A DNA stretch of 64,000 bases from Calidihabitans tengchongensis (GTDB taxonomy: Bacteria; Sysuimicrobiota; Sysuimicrobiia; Sysuimicrobiales; Kaftiobacteriaceae), in contig JAVKIE010000001.1 in assembly GCA_031459615.1 (NCBI GenBank), forward strand, positions 1 to 64,000, in the 5' to 3' direction. The position numbers and the translations under genes were made by a program. The notes below the pieces were generated by a model, which had not been told where the DNA came from, ran no database searches, and saw nothing but the letters and a program-made list of their open reading frames with translations. Of this stretch, positions 15,915 to 23,728 are shown in pieces; within the stretch, counting starts at the first letter, position 1, and every line of letters begins with the position of its first letter.

Positions 15915-16885
15915 CGCAGCCCGCAGTCGCGCAGCTGGCCCACGTAGAGATCCTCACGGCGGTCCCCGACCGCACCCTGTGGTTTTTCCGGGAGCTGTTG
16001 GGGATGGAGGAGACCACCCGCAGCGGCCGGTCGGTGTACCTGCGGGCCTACGAGGACTTCTACCACCACACGCTGGTGGTCACCGAGGCGGCCGGGCCGG
16101 GTTTGGGCCACATCGCCTGGCGGACGGCGTCCGCCGAGGCCCTGCAGGACGCGGTCCGGCGGCTGGAGGCGGGCGGCTACGGGTGCGGCTGGAGCGACGG
16201 CGGCCCCGGCCACGGGCCCGCCTACCGCTTCCAGACGCCCGACGGTCATCCCATGGAGCTGGTGTGGGAGGTTGAGTACTACCGGGCGCCCGAGGAGATG
16301 CGCACCGCGCTGCGCAACCGGCCCCAGAAGCGTCCCCTGCGGGGAGTGCCGGTGCGCCGCCTCGACCACGTCAACCTGATGGCGGGCCAGGTGGCCCCGG
16401 TGCGCCAGTTCCTGCAGGAGTACCTGGGATTTCGCCTGCGGGAGCAGAAGATCGGCGAGCGCGGCGTGGAGGTAGGAGCGTGGCTGAGCGTCAGCCCTCT
16501 GGTGCACGAGATCGCGGTGATGCGGGATGCCGCCGGCCAGCGGGGCCGGTTCCACCACGTGGCGTTCTGGTACGGCTACCCCCAGCACCTGCTGGACGCC
16601 GCCGACGTCTTCAACGACTACGGCGTGCGCATCGAGGCCGGGCCCGGCAAGCACGGCACCACCCAGGCCTACTTCCTGTATGCCTTCGAGCCCGGCGGAA
16701 CCCGGGTGGAACTGTTCGGCGACACCGGCTACCTGATTTTTGACCCCACCTGGCGGACGGTGGTGTGGGACGTGGCCACCGAGTCCGACCTGGAGAAAAG
16801 CAGCATCTGGTTCGGGGGGCGGCTGCCGGAGACGTTTTACACCTACGGGACGCCCTCGGGGCCCCTGCAAGCCACCGCGGTGTAG
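15911..16885 (+). CDS. Type I extradiol ring-cleavage dioxygenase, homoprotocatechuate 2,3-dioxygenase-like
   Basis: 324 residues with two vicinal-oxygen-chelate modules (about 8-130 and 148-275). The C-terminal module carries the metal triad: His153 in RRLDHVNL, His216 in RFHHVAFW and Glu267 in TRVELF, closely matching the spacing known for homoprotocatechuate 2,3-dioxygenase (155/214/267). It should open a catechol ring next to one hydroxyl using Fe(II) or Mn(II) and O2. Since PobA makes protocatechuate, a protocatechuate 2,3-type cleavage is possible; homoprotocatechuate or a substituted catechol are alternatives. Confidence 0.85.
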   Translation: MTQPAVAQLAHVEILTAVPDRTLWFFRELLGMEETTRSGRSVYLRAYEDFYHHTLVVTEAAGPGLGHIAWRTASAEALQDAVRRLEAGGYGCGWSDGGPGHGPAYRFQTPDGHPMELVWEVEYYRAPEEMRTALRNRPQKRPLRGVPVRRLDHVNLMAGQVAPVRQFLQEYLGFRLREQKIGERGVEVGAWLSVSPLVHEIAVMRDAAGQRGRFHHVAFWYGYPQHLLDAADVFNDYGVRIEAGPGKHGTTQAYFLYAFEPGGTRVELFGDTGYLIFDPTWRTVVWDVATESDLEKSSIWFGGRLPETFYTYGTPSGPLQATAV

Positions 16886-16909
16886 GCGGCCCGCGCCGCC
16901 GCGCGCGCC

Positions 16910-18004
16910 TTATCCCCACACGCGGCGGGCCACCTCCACCACGCGGGCCAGCTTGGCCCACTGATCCTCCTCGGAGAGCAGGTTACCCTCCATGGTGGAC
17001 GCAAACCCGCACTGGGGGCTGAGGGCCAGCCGCTCCAGCGGCACGTAGCGGCTGGCCTCGTCGATGCGCCGCGCCAGCTGCTCGGCCGGTTCCAGCGTGG
17101 GGCGCTTGCTGCTGACCAGGCCCAGGACGACCGTCTTGTCCGGCGGCACGAACCGCAGCGGCTCGAACGTCCCCGAGCGCTCGTCGTCGTATTCCAGCAG
17201 GAATCGGTCCACCTGCAAGGAGGTGAATACCTTCTCCGCGATGGGGTCGTAGCCTCCCTCGGCGTACCACTGGCTGCGGTTGTTGCCCCGGCACAGGTGG
17301 AAGGCGATGGTGACGCCCCGCCGTCGGGCGCCCTCCAGGCAGGCGTTGTCGGCCTGGATGGCCTCGTCCAGCGCCCGGTCGGGCTCCAGGCCCATCTCGG
17401 CGCGGATGTACTCCCGCCACCGGGGATCGATGTAGTAACTGTAGCGGGGGGCGTCCAGCTGGATGTAGGTCACGCCCTCCTCCAGCAGCGCGGCAATCTC
17501 CCGGCGCACGATCGGCACGATGTCCCACAGCAGCGCCGAGTGGTCCGGATACACGCGGTCGGTCACCCCACGCTTGAAGGCGATGGCGGGAAACTGGTTG
17601 GCGCTGGGCAGGGTGATCTTGAACGGGCCCGGGCTGTACTGGCGCAGGAAGGCCACCTCGTGGGCGGTCAGCCGCCGCACCTGACGCAGCCGGGCCGTGA
17701 CGATGCCGGTCACGGCGCTGGGGGGCGGAGCCTGGTCCTGACCCTTCCAGTCCCGGGGCAGCCCCTGGGTGAGGTCGAACCCCTCCACCGCCTCTACCAG
17801 GTCGCTCATGAAATTGCGCCGCCGCAGCTCGCCGTCGGTGAAGATGTCCAGGCCCAGCTGCCGCTGCCGGCCCAGCACCCGCAGGATGTGGGCGTCCTCC
17901 AGGGCCCGCAGCTCGTCGGCGGGGGCACCCCGGGCCCGCGCCTCCAGCAGGTCCGGGGGGCGGAGCAGGCTGCCCACCTGCTCGGCCCGGTAGGTCTGCG
18001 CCAT
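16910..18004 (-). CDS. Cobalamin-independent methionine synthase-like protein (MetE C-terminal domain family)
   Basis: 364 residues from ATG 18004, half the length of MetE and lacking its N-terminal domain. Seen: RAEQVGSLLRPPDLLEARA, GLDIFTDGELRRRNFMSDL, EEGVTYIQLDAPRY, HLCRGNN and LALSPQCGFAS. These match the stand-alone UROD/MetE-like proteins, which keep a zinc site made of His, Cys, Glu and Cys; the His-Leu-Cys and the Cys of PQCGFAS are present. The methyl acceptor is uncertain. It is divergent from the EF-P gene and convergent with the dioxygenase operon. Confidence 0.85.
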   Translation of the reverse strand: MAQTYRAEQVGSLLRPPDLLEARARGAPADELRALEDAHILRVLGRQRQLGLDIFTDGELRRRNFMSDLVEAVEGFDLTQGLPRDWKGQDQAPPPSAVTGIVTARLRQVRRLTAHEVAFLRQYSPGPFKITLPSANQFPAIAFKRGVTDRVYPDHSALLWDIVPIVRREIAALLEEGVTYIQLDAPRYSYYIDPRWREYIRAEMGLEPDRALDEAIQADNACLEGARRRGVTIAFHLCRGNNRSQWYAEGGYDPIAEKVFTSLQVDRFLLEYDDERSGTFEPLRFVPPDKTVVLGLVSSKRPTLEPAEQLARRIDEASRYVPLERLALSPQCGFASTMEGNLLSEEDQWAKLARVVEVARRVWG

Positions 18005-18112
18005 CGCCCTCACCTCCGCGCGTCGCCCGCCGGCGGATCCTGCCGTGCGGCCGCCGGGACGGGATGTGGGGAGATATTGGCCGCCCGGTGGGGGGCCGTC
18101 CTGCCGGCGCCG

Positions 18113-18118
18113 TATACT
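18113..18118 (+). promoter_or_regulatory. Probable -10 box of the EF-P-like gene
   Basis: TATACT, the only TA-rich hexamer in the GC-rich spacer between the divergent genes, 81 nt before ATG 18200. No good -35 box at the right distance. Confidence 0.45.
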
Positions 18119-18199
18119 GGGTGTGGGGCCGGCGCCGGGCCCGCTCCCGGGGCGGTGACGGCGCAGGTCCGGGAGAGGCCAGGCCGGGGGTGAGCGCGG

Positions 18200-18772
18200 A
18201 TGATCCTGGCATCCGAGCTGCGGCCGGGCATGGCCGTCCGCCTGGAAGGCGACCTCTACAAAGTCATCGCCGCGTCCTACCACATGGGCGGCGGCCAGCT
18301 CAGCGGGGTGACCCACGCCAAGCTGCGGAACATGCGCACGGGAGCGATCCGGGAGGTGCGCTTCAAACCCGACGACCGGCTGGAGGACGTCACCCTGGCC
18401 CGGCGGACGATGCAGTTCCTGTACCGGGACGCCGACCTGTGCCACTTCATGGACGTGGAGACCTACGAGCAGGTGTCCATCGAGGCCGCGCGGCTGGGCA
18501 GGGCGGCCTCCTTCCTGGTGGAGGGGATGACCCTGCCCGTGGAGTTCTCCGACGGCCAGCCGGTGGGCGTCGTCATGCCGGACGTGGTGGAGGTCCGGGT
18601 GGCCGACACCGCCCCGCCGACCCGGGGTGTGGGCGTGGAGGGCAGCGTGTGGAAGGAAGCGCGCCTGGATAACGGGCTGACCATCATGGTCCCGCCGTTC
18701 ATCGCCCCCGGCGAGGTGATCCGGGTCGAAGTGGAAACCGCCACCTACCTGGAGCGGGCGAAGAAGAAATAA
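18200..18772 (+). CDS. Elongation factor P-like protein with an unusual tip loop
   Basis: 190 residues and the three-domain EF-P layout: KOW-like domain (ILASELRPGMAVRLEGDLYKV), OB domain II (LYRDADLCHFMDVETYEQ) and C-terminal domain (VEVRVADTAPPT, then VPPFIAPGEVIRVEVETATY). EF-P binds ribosomes stalled on proline runs. In most EF-Ps the tip loop reads PGKGQAF or PGRG with a modifiable Lys or Arg; here it is YHMGGGQLSGVTHAKLRN, with Gly at that place and about two extra residues. It may be the organism's main EF-P of a divergent subgroup or a paralogue. The gene stands alone and ends directly in a GA-rich hairpin. Confidence 0.88.
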   Translation: MILASELRPGMAVRLEGDLYKVIAASYHMGGGQLSGVTHAKLRNMRTGAIREVRFKPDDRLEDVTLARRTMQFLYRDADLCHFMDVETYEQVSIEAARLGRAASFLVEGMTLPVEFSDGQPVGVVMPDVVEVRVADTAPPTRGVGVEGSVWKEARLDNGLTIMVPPFIAPGEVIRVEVETATYLERAKKK

Positions 18773-18858
18773 GGAAGAAGGAAGAGGGATGAGGGAAGAA
18801 GGGAACGACCCCGCGCCCTTCATCCCTCATCGTTTCCTTCTTCCCTCTTCCTTCTTCC
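18773..18858. terminator. Large GA/CT-rich inverted repeat between convergent genes
   Basis: A perfect 17-bp inverted repeat (GGAAGAAGGAAGAGGGA at 18773-18789 and its complement at 18842-18858) encloses a second 9-bp pair (GATGAGGGA 18788-18796 with 18823-18831). It starts at the base after the EF-P stop and ends 13 bases before the stop of the facing gene, so it could terminate both transcripts. The purine-run content is like that of the direct repeats at 22081 and 22226. Confidence 0.6.
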
Positions 18859-18871
18859 CTCTTCCCTCACC

Positions 18872-19315
18872 TTACCGCCCGCGGCGGGCTCTCTGGCGCA
18901 GGAGGGCGCCCAGGCGCGCGCGCTGGTCGGGAGTCAGGATCTCCCGCAGCTCGGCCTGCAGGGCCACCCGGGCGCGGATCAGCTCGGCGGTCAGCGCGCC
19001 GATGCGGCGGGCGATCTCGTCCGCCCGCGCCGTGTCGGGGCGCTCGGCCAGCATCACCTCCCGCAGATCCAGCCGGGCCCGGGCCAGATCCAGCCGCAGG
19101 CGGGCGGTCCGGTCGCGGTATCTCCGGAGGGCCGCCTCCAGCCGCCTCGCCTGATCCTCGGTCAGGCCCAGAGCCTGCTGCAGGCGGGGCGCGGTCAGCG
19201 CGAGCCGGTCGGCAGGCGGCGGTCCCCAGGGCCGCGCCAGGACCCCGGAGGCCGCCCCCAGGACCAGGACGGCGGCGAGGCCGCACGCAGTCCAGGCCAG
19301 CTTGCTCACAGCCAC
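18872..19315 (-). CDS. Periplasmic Spy/CpxP/CnrR-like protein (heavy-metal sensor family)
   Basis: 147 residues. Signal peptide or anchor at 1-28 (LAWTACGLAAVLVLGAASGV). The rest is helical and Arg/Ala/Leu-rich with two LTxxQ motifs, LTEDQARRLEAAL near 52 and LTPDQRARLG near 130, the hallmark of Spy/CpxP-type extracytoplasmic proteins that sense metals or chaperone proteins. No sigma factor or anti-sigma gene is next to it. Confidence 0.75.
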   Translation of the reverse strand: MAVSKLAWTACGLAAVLVLGAASGVLARPWGPPPADRLALTAPRLQQALGLTEDQARRLEAALRRYRDRTARLRLDLARARLDLREVMLAERPDTARADEIARRIGALTAELIRARVALQAELREILTPDQRARLGALLRQRARRGR

Positions 19316-19371
19316 ATCACCTCCCCTCCTGGGAACGCATCCAGGGCAGGCGAAGTTCCCCCCTTACCGGG

Positions 19372-19455
19372 GAATCTCCTCAATCTGTGCAATCTGCGCA
19401 ATCTGTTAATTTCGCTCTTTCAGGATTGAGGAGATCGCGCAGATTGCGCAGATTC
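19372..19455. repeat. Inverted pair of 9-nt tandem repeats (AATCTGCGC type)
   Basis: Plus strand 19372-19407 reads AATCTCCTC, AATCTGTGC, AATCTGCGC, AATCTG; the minus strand across 19421-19455 reads AATCTGCGC, AATCTGCGC, GATCTCCTC, AATCCTG. A 14-bp perfect inverted match joins 19391-19404 to 19441-19454. The right part is inside the MFS gene and supplies its last residues (VESAQSARSPQS). It may be a mobile short repeat or a transcription end signal. Confidence 0.6.
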
Positions 19456-20709
19456 AACGTCCAGCCACCGGGCCCGCAGCCGGACCCCCACCGCCAGGGC
19501 CAGCAGCAGGCCGCTGTTGATGACCACGGCCAGAGGTGCGCCGACGCGTTCGCCCAGGGCCCCGGCCCACAGGGCGCCCACGGGCATGGCACCGAAAAAC
19601 ACCAGGCTGTACAGGCTCATCACGCGCCCCCGCAGGTCGTCGGGCACGGCGGACTGCACCATGGCGTTGGCCAGGTTCATCACCAGGATCATCGCGGCGC
19701 CCACCACCGCCATCGCCCCGAGCGCCAGGGCCACGTGGCGCACGCCGGCAAACACCAGCAACGCCACCGGGATCAAAAGCAGTCCGCCGGCCAGCAGGCG
19801 GCCGCGCCGGACGCGGGAGCCCACAGACGCGATGAACAGGGCGCTGGCCACCGCGCCCACCCCCCGGGCGGACTGCAGCAGGCCGTTGGTGGCGGCGTTG
19901 CCGTGCAGAACCTGCACCGCCCACGCCGGGATCAGCGTGCCCACCGAGATCCCCAGCAGGCTGAGCAGGCCCACCACCAGGATCAGCACCCGCACCGGTT
20001 CGTGGGCCGCGGCATAGCGCAGGCCCTCCCGCAGGTCCTGGCCGGTCCGCCCCGAGCCCCGGGGCGCGGGGGCGGGAGGCAGACGCATCAGGAGGAGGGC
20101 GGCGATCACGGCCACGAACGTCAGCCCGTTGATGGTGAAGCACCACGCCGGTCCCAGGGTGGCGTACACCCACCCGGCGGCCGCCGGCCCCAGGGTGGTG
20201 GCGGCGTTGAACATGGTGGCGTTCAGCGCGATGGCGTTGGTCAGGTCGTCCCGGGGGACCAGATCCACCACGAAGGCCTGCCGGGCCGGCGCGTCGAAGG
20301 CGTTGGCCACGCCCAGGGCCGCTGCCAGCGCCACCACGTGCCAGGGCGCCACCTTCCCGGTGAACGTGACCGCGGCCAGGGCGAACGCCAGGAGCATCAT
20401 GACCCCCTGGGTGTACACTAACAGTGTCCGCCGGGGCATCCGGTCGGCCACCACCCCGCCATAGAGCATGAAGACCCAGGTGGGCATGCCCGAGGCAAAA
20501 CCCACGTAGCCCAGGTACGCGGGCGAGCGGGTCAGCTCGAAGACCAGAAAGCTCTGGGCCGTGGCCTGCATCCACGTGCCGAACAACGACACCAGCTGAC
20601 CGGCAAACCACAGGCGGAAGTTGCGGTGGCGCAGGGAGGCGAACGTCCCGCCCGGGCGCGGCGCCACGGCCGGCGCGGCGGCGGTGGCTGGGGAGGGGGG
20701 ATCAGCCAT
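19420..20709 (-). CDS. MFS transporter, EntS/MFS_3-like exporter
   Basis: 429 residues, about 12 membrane segments. SLRHRNFRLWFAGQLVSLFGTWMQ at residues 25-48 and the loop 2-3 motif GGVVADRMPRRTLLV are typical of the enterobactin-exporter (EntS-like) MFS_3 branch; RGRVMSLYSLVFFGAMPVGA near 370 is the second-half signature. Small-molecule export is likely but the substrate is unknown. The first about 24 residues are Pro/Ala-rich, so an internal start is possible. Its ATG overlaps, on the other strand, the ATG of the next gene. The last 12 residues come from an intergenic repeat. Confidence 0.88.
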   Translation of the reverse strand: MADPPSPATAAAPAVAPRPGGTFASLRHRNFRLWFAGQLVSLFGTWMQATAQSFLVFELTRSPAYLGYVGFASGMPTWVFMLYGGVVADRMPRRTLLVYTQGVMMLLAFALAAVTFTGKVAPWHVVALAAALGVANAFDAPARQAFVVDLVPRDDLTNAIALNATMFNAATTLGPAAAGWVYATLGPAWCFTINGLTFVAVIAALLLMRLPPAPAPRGSGRTGQDLREGLRYAAAHEPVRVLILVVGLLSLLGISVGTLIPAWAVQVLHGNAATNGLLQSARGVGAVASALFIASVGSRVRRGRLLAGGLLLIPVALLVFAGVRHVALALGAMAVVGAAMILVMNLANAMVQSAVPDDLRGRVMSLYSLVFFGAMPVGALWAGALGERVGAPLAVVINSGLLLALAVGVRLRARWLDVESAQSARSPQS

Positions 20710-21112
20710 GGCGATACCTCACGGTGGACGGGCCGGCCCGGCGCCCGCGGGCCGCATCCGCCGGCTCCTGGTGGCGGCCGACGCCCTGGGCCTGCTGGTG
20801 TTTGTCGCGGCCGGCGTACGCGTGCACGGTGGCCTCCTGACCGCCCGGGCCGTGGCCCGGGATGCGGTGCCGCTGCTGGCGGCCTGGTGGGCGCTGGCCC
20901 CGCTGACCGGGGTGTACCGCAATCCCGGCTGGGTGAGCCTGCTCCGGCACTGGGCGGTGGCCGTCCCCGCCGGCCTGCTGGTACGCCAGGTTCTCCTGGG
21001 ACGCCCCCTGGGGCGCGGCACGCTGGTCTTCCTGGCCGCCGCGTGGGTCTTCACGGCGGTGTGCGTCGGCGCCGCGCGCCTGGCGGCGCGGATCGCGGCC
21101 GGATGGCCGTGA
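20708..21112 (+). CDS. DUF3054-like membrane protein
   Basis: 134 residues from ATG 20708. Four hydrophobic segments (LLVAADALGLLVFVAAGVRV, then VPLLAAWWALAPLTGVY, WAVAVPAGLLVRQVLLG and TLVFLAAAWVFTAVCVGAA) match the DUF3054 layout of small four-helix membrane proteins of unknown function. It is divergent from the MFS exporter, with the two start codons sharing CATG; separate promoters would have to lie inside each other's coding region. Confidence 0.65.
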   Translation: MAIPHGGRAGPAPAGRIRRLLVAADALGLLVFVAAGVRVHGGLLTARAVARDAVPLLAAWWALAPLTGVYRNPGWVSLLRHWAVAVPAGLLVRQVLLGRPLGRGTLVFLAAAWVFTAVCVGAARLAARIAAGWP

Positions 21113-21203
21113 CGCGCCTCCTCTCCCCAGGCGCCGCGGGGACGGGCGCGCACGCAGAGCCCCGCCGTCCGTCCGGATGCATGAACCTGGGAGAAGCCTG
21201 TCA

Positions 21204-22058
21204 CTATTCCGCCTGTTCCCACAGCAGCCGGTGCACCACCGAGTGGTCCAGGTCACCCCAGCCCCGCTCCACCACGCGGCGGTACAGCTCCACCGCGCTG
21301 TCCAGGTGGGGCAGGCGCACCCCGTGCTCGCGGGCCAGGGCCTGGGCCAGCAGCAGGTCCTTCAGCTGGGTGCGGGCGCGGCCTCCGGGAATGTACGCCC
21401 GGGCGACCATCCGGCTGCCGTGCACCTGCAGGATCCGGGAGTCGGCAAACCCGCCGGCCAGGGCCTTCTGGACGACCCGCGGGTCCACGCCCGACCGCTC
21501 GGCGAGGGTGAGGGCCTCGGCCACGGCCCCGATGGTCAGTCCTACGATCACCTGGTTGACCAGCTTGCAGGTGTGGCCCGCTCCGGCCGGCCCCACGTGC
21601 ACCACCCGCCCCAGCGCCTCCAGGATCGGCCGCGCCCGGGCCACGTCCGCGTCCGTCCCTCCCGCCATGATGGCCAGGCTGCCGCGGGCGGCGCCTTCGG
21701 GACCGCCCGAGACGGGGGCGTCCACCCACCCCACGCCCACAGCGGCGAGCCGGAGGGCGTGATCCCGCGAGCGCGCCGGGTCGGAGGTGCCCATGTCCAC
21801 CACCAGGTGGCCCGGCCGCAGGTGAGGCCGCAGGGCGGCGAGCACCTCGTCCACGGCGGCCGAGTCGGCCAGCAGCAGCAGGCACACGGGCGCCCGCGCC
21901 GCGTCGGCCAGGCTGGGGACGAGGGAGATGCCCGCGCTCAGGTCCGGGGGCAGGGGCGACCGGTTCCATCCCCGCACCTGCCATCCGGCCTCCTGGAGCC
22001 GGCGCGCCACCGGCCGGCCCATCAGCCCCAGTCCCAGCACGGCAACCTGGCCATCCAC
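21204..22058 (-). CDS. NAD(P)-binding 3-hydroxyisobutyrate dehydrogenase family protein
   Basis: 284 residues. Rossmann motif VAVLGLGLMGRPVARRL at residues 5-21, substrate loop DAPVSGGPEGAARGSL near 118, catalytic Lys in GHTCKLVNQ near 166. The family reduces beta-hydroxyacids such as 3-hydroxyisobutyrate, tartronate semialdehyde or succinate semialdehyde; residues do not settle which. Single gene; the GA-rich direct repeats lie directly upstream of its start. Confidence 0.88.
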   Translation of the reverse strand: MDGQVAVLGLGLMGRPVARRLQEAGWQVRGWNRSPLPPDLSAGISLVPSLADAARAPVCLLLLADSAAVDEVLAALRPHLRPGHLVVDMGTSDPARSRDHALRLAAVGVGWVDAPVSGGPEGAARGSLAIMAGGTDADVARARPILEALGRVVHVGPAGAGHTCKLVNQVIVGLTIGAVAEALTLAERSGVDPRVVQKALAGGFADSRILQVHGSRMVARAYIPGGRARTQLKDLLLAQALAREHGVRLPHLDSAVELYRRVVERGWGDLDHSVVHRLLWEQAE

Positions 22059-22080
22059 GAGGAACTCACCTCCTCACAAA

Positions 22081-22158
22081 GGGAAAAGGGAAGAGGGAAA
22101 AGGGAAGAGGGGAAAAGGGCAGGGCGTGCATACGCCCTTCTCTGGTGGCGGAACGCGG
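22081..22158. repeat. 78-nt GA-rich direct repeat, copy 1
   Basis: Begins with a run of GGGAAAAGGGAAGAGGG-type units, followed by a GGGCGT-GCAT-ACGCCC hairpin and TTCTCTGG. Copy 2 at 22226-22303 differs at two bases. A shorter purine run at 22162-22183 lies between them. The copies sit in the 285-nt spacer between divergent genes. Confidence 0.8.
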
Positions 22159-22225
22159 ATCGGGAAAGGGAAAAGGGAAGAGGCAATTGCTCAAGCGGTA
22201 CGTACGCCGGGCCATCGCTGGGGAA

Positions 22226-22303
22226 GGGAAAAGGGAAGAGGGAAAAGGGAAGAGGGGAAAAGGGCAGGGCGTGCATACGCCCTTCTCTGGCGGCGGAATG
22301 CGG
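22226..22303. repeat. 78-nt GA-rich direct repeat, copy 2
   Basis: 76 of 78 bases equal to 22081-22158, same orientation, 145 nt apart. It ends 40 nt before the SDH gene start, so the hairpin at its centre could affect that transcript. Confidence 0.8.
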
Positions 22304-22343
22304 GTCCCGGATCCCCGGGCGTCGTCTGTGGGGGAGGTGCCTG

Positions 22344-23201
22344 ATGTCTGCGCTGGACATCCTGTGGCTGTTCTTCATCGCGTCAGCCCTGCAGCCCGTC
22401 GTGCAGCGCCGGATGCTGGAAGCAGCCCGCATGCGGCTGCTGACCCTGTTGGAGCGCCGGCGCGGGTCGCGGGTCATCGCCATGATTCACCGCCAGGAGA
22501 CCATGAGCCTGCTGGGGTTTCCCCTGCTGCGCTACATCGACATCCACGACAGCGAGGAGGTGCTGCGGGCGATCCGCCTCACCCCGCCCCAGATGCCGAT
22601 CGACCTCATCCTGCACACTCCCGGCGGCCTGGTCCTGGCGGCCGAGCAGATCGCGCTGGCCCTGCGGGCGCACCCCGGTCGGGTGACGGTGTTCGTGCCC
22701 CACTACGCCATGTCCGGGGGCAGCCTCATCGCCCTGGCCGCCGACGAGATCGTCATGGACCCGCACGCGGTCCTGGGGCCGATGGACCCGCAGATCGGCC
22801 AGTTCCCGGCGGCGTCGGTCCTCAAGGTGCTGGCCCGCAAGGATCCCAACGAGATCGACGACCAGACCTTCATCCTGGCCGATGTGGCCGAGAAGGCCCT
22901 GCGCCAGGTGCGGGACACGGTGGTGCAGCTGCTCAGCGACAAGATGGGCGGCGACCAGGCCTCCCGGGTGGCGGACGTGCTCACGTCGGGCACCTGGACC
23001 CACGACTACCCCATTACCGTGGCGGAGGCGCAGCAGCTGGGCCTGCCGGTGTCCACCGCCGTGCCCGAGGAGGTCTACCGGCTGATGGCCCTGTACCCGC
23101 AGGCCGGCCTCCGGCGACCGTCGGTGGAGTACGTCCCCATGCCCTACCGCGGCAGCGAGCCGCACCCGCCCGCCCCGCGGCCCCCCCGCCAGGCGCACTG
23201 A
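22344..23201 (+). CDS. SDH-type serine protease (ClpP/SppA-like fold)
   Basis: 285 residues from ATG 22344. An N-terminal hydrophobic anchor (ILWLFFIASALQPVVQRRM) is followed by a ClpP/crotonase-like core: PIDLILHTPGGLVLAAEQIA, VFVPHYAMSGGSLIALAADEI with the nucleophile Ser in MSGGS near residue 131, and VLGPMDPQIGQFP. This matches serine dehydrogenase proteinase (SDH_sah) membrane proteases. It probably degrades membrane or signal peptides. The C-terminal 30 residues are Pro-rich. Confidence 0.88.
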   Translation: MSALDILWLFFIASALQPVVQRRMLEAARMRLLTLLERRRGSRVIAMIHRQETMSLLGFPLLRYIDIHDSEEVLRAIRLTPPQMPIDLILHTPGGLVLAAEQIALALRAHPGRVTVFVPHYAMSGGSLIALAADEIVMDPHAVLGPMDPQIGQFPAASVLKVLARKDPNEIDDQTFILADVAEKALRQVRDTVVQLLSDKMGGDQASRVADVLTSGTWTHDYPITVAEAQQLGLPVSTAVPEEVYRLMALYPQAGLRRPSVEYVPMPYRGSEPHPPAPRPPRQAH

Positions 23202-23234
23202 TACCGCCGCGCCCGCCGGCCTGCTGCCGCGAGG

Positions 23235-23678
23235 TCAGGGGCTGTCCTGCAGTCCGCCCGAGGGCGTGTAGCTGATGCCCGGCTGGATTCGTCCGCAGGG
23301 TGTTCCGGCGGGCCAGGCGGCCGACAGCCGGTAGTCGGCCGGGGGGTCGCCCACCGGCGTGTAGGTGTACGGGCGGCCCGTGCACGGGTCGGCGGGCACC
23401 GCGCGCAGGTACACCTGGCCGCTGGCCAGCTCGTCCAGGCGTGCCGGGTAGCGGCCGTGGTCCAGGTAGTAGGTCTCCAGGGCCGTGGCCAGGTTGCGGA
23501 GGTTCCCCTTGCTGGCCACCACCTGGGACTGAGCGCGCGCCCGCAGGAAGTTGGGGATCAGCACGGCGGCCAGGATGCCGATGATGGCCACCACGACCAG
23601 CAGCTCGATCAGGGTGAAACCCGACTGGCCGCTCCCGCCAGTGTCTGCGCGGGACCGGCTGCGGGCGCGCCTTTGCAT
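23235..23678 (-). CDS. Type IV pilin / type II pseudopilin-like protein
   Basis: 147 residues from ATG 23678 (an ATG at 23702 is possible). After a 20-residue basic leader comes the prepilin peptidase site G-FTLIELLVVVAIIGILA with Glu at position 5 of the mature protein, then a helical stem and a short globular part (GNLRNLATALETYYLDHGRYP), as in GspG/PilA-like proteins. Two Cys may form a disulfide. No other pilus gene is near, so it is an orphan subunit. It probably ends up in a surface filament or pseudopilus. Confidence 0.88.
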   Translation of the reverse strand: MQRRARSRSRADTGGSGQSGFTLIELLVVVAIIGILAAVLIPNFLRARAQSQVVASKGNLRNLATALETYYLDHGRYPARLDELASGQVYLRAVPADPCTGRPYTYTPVGDPPADYRLSAAWPAGTPCGRIQPGISYTPSGGLQDSP

Positions 23679-23728
23679 CGCGGCCGGACCTCCGGCCCCC
23701 ATTGTACCCGGCCGGGCCCGGCGCGGGG

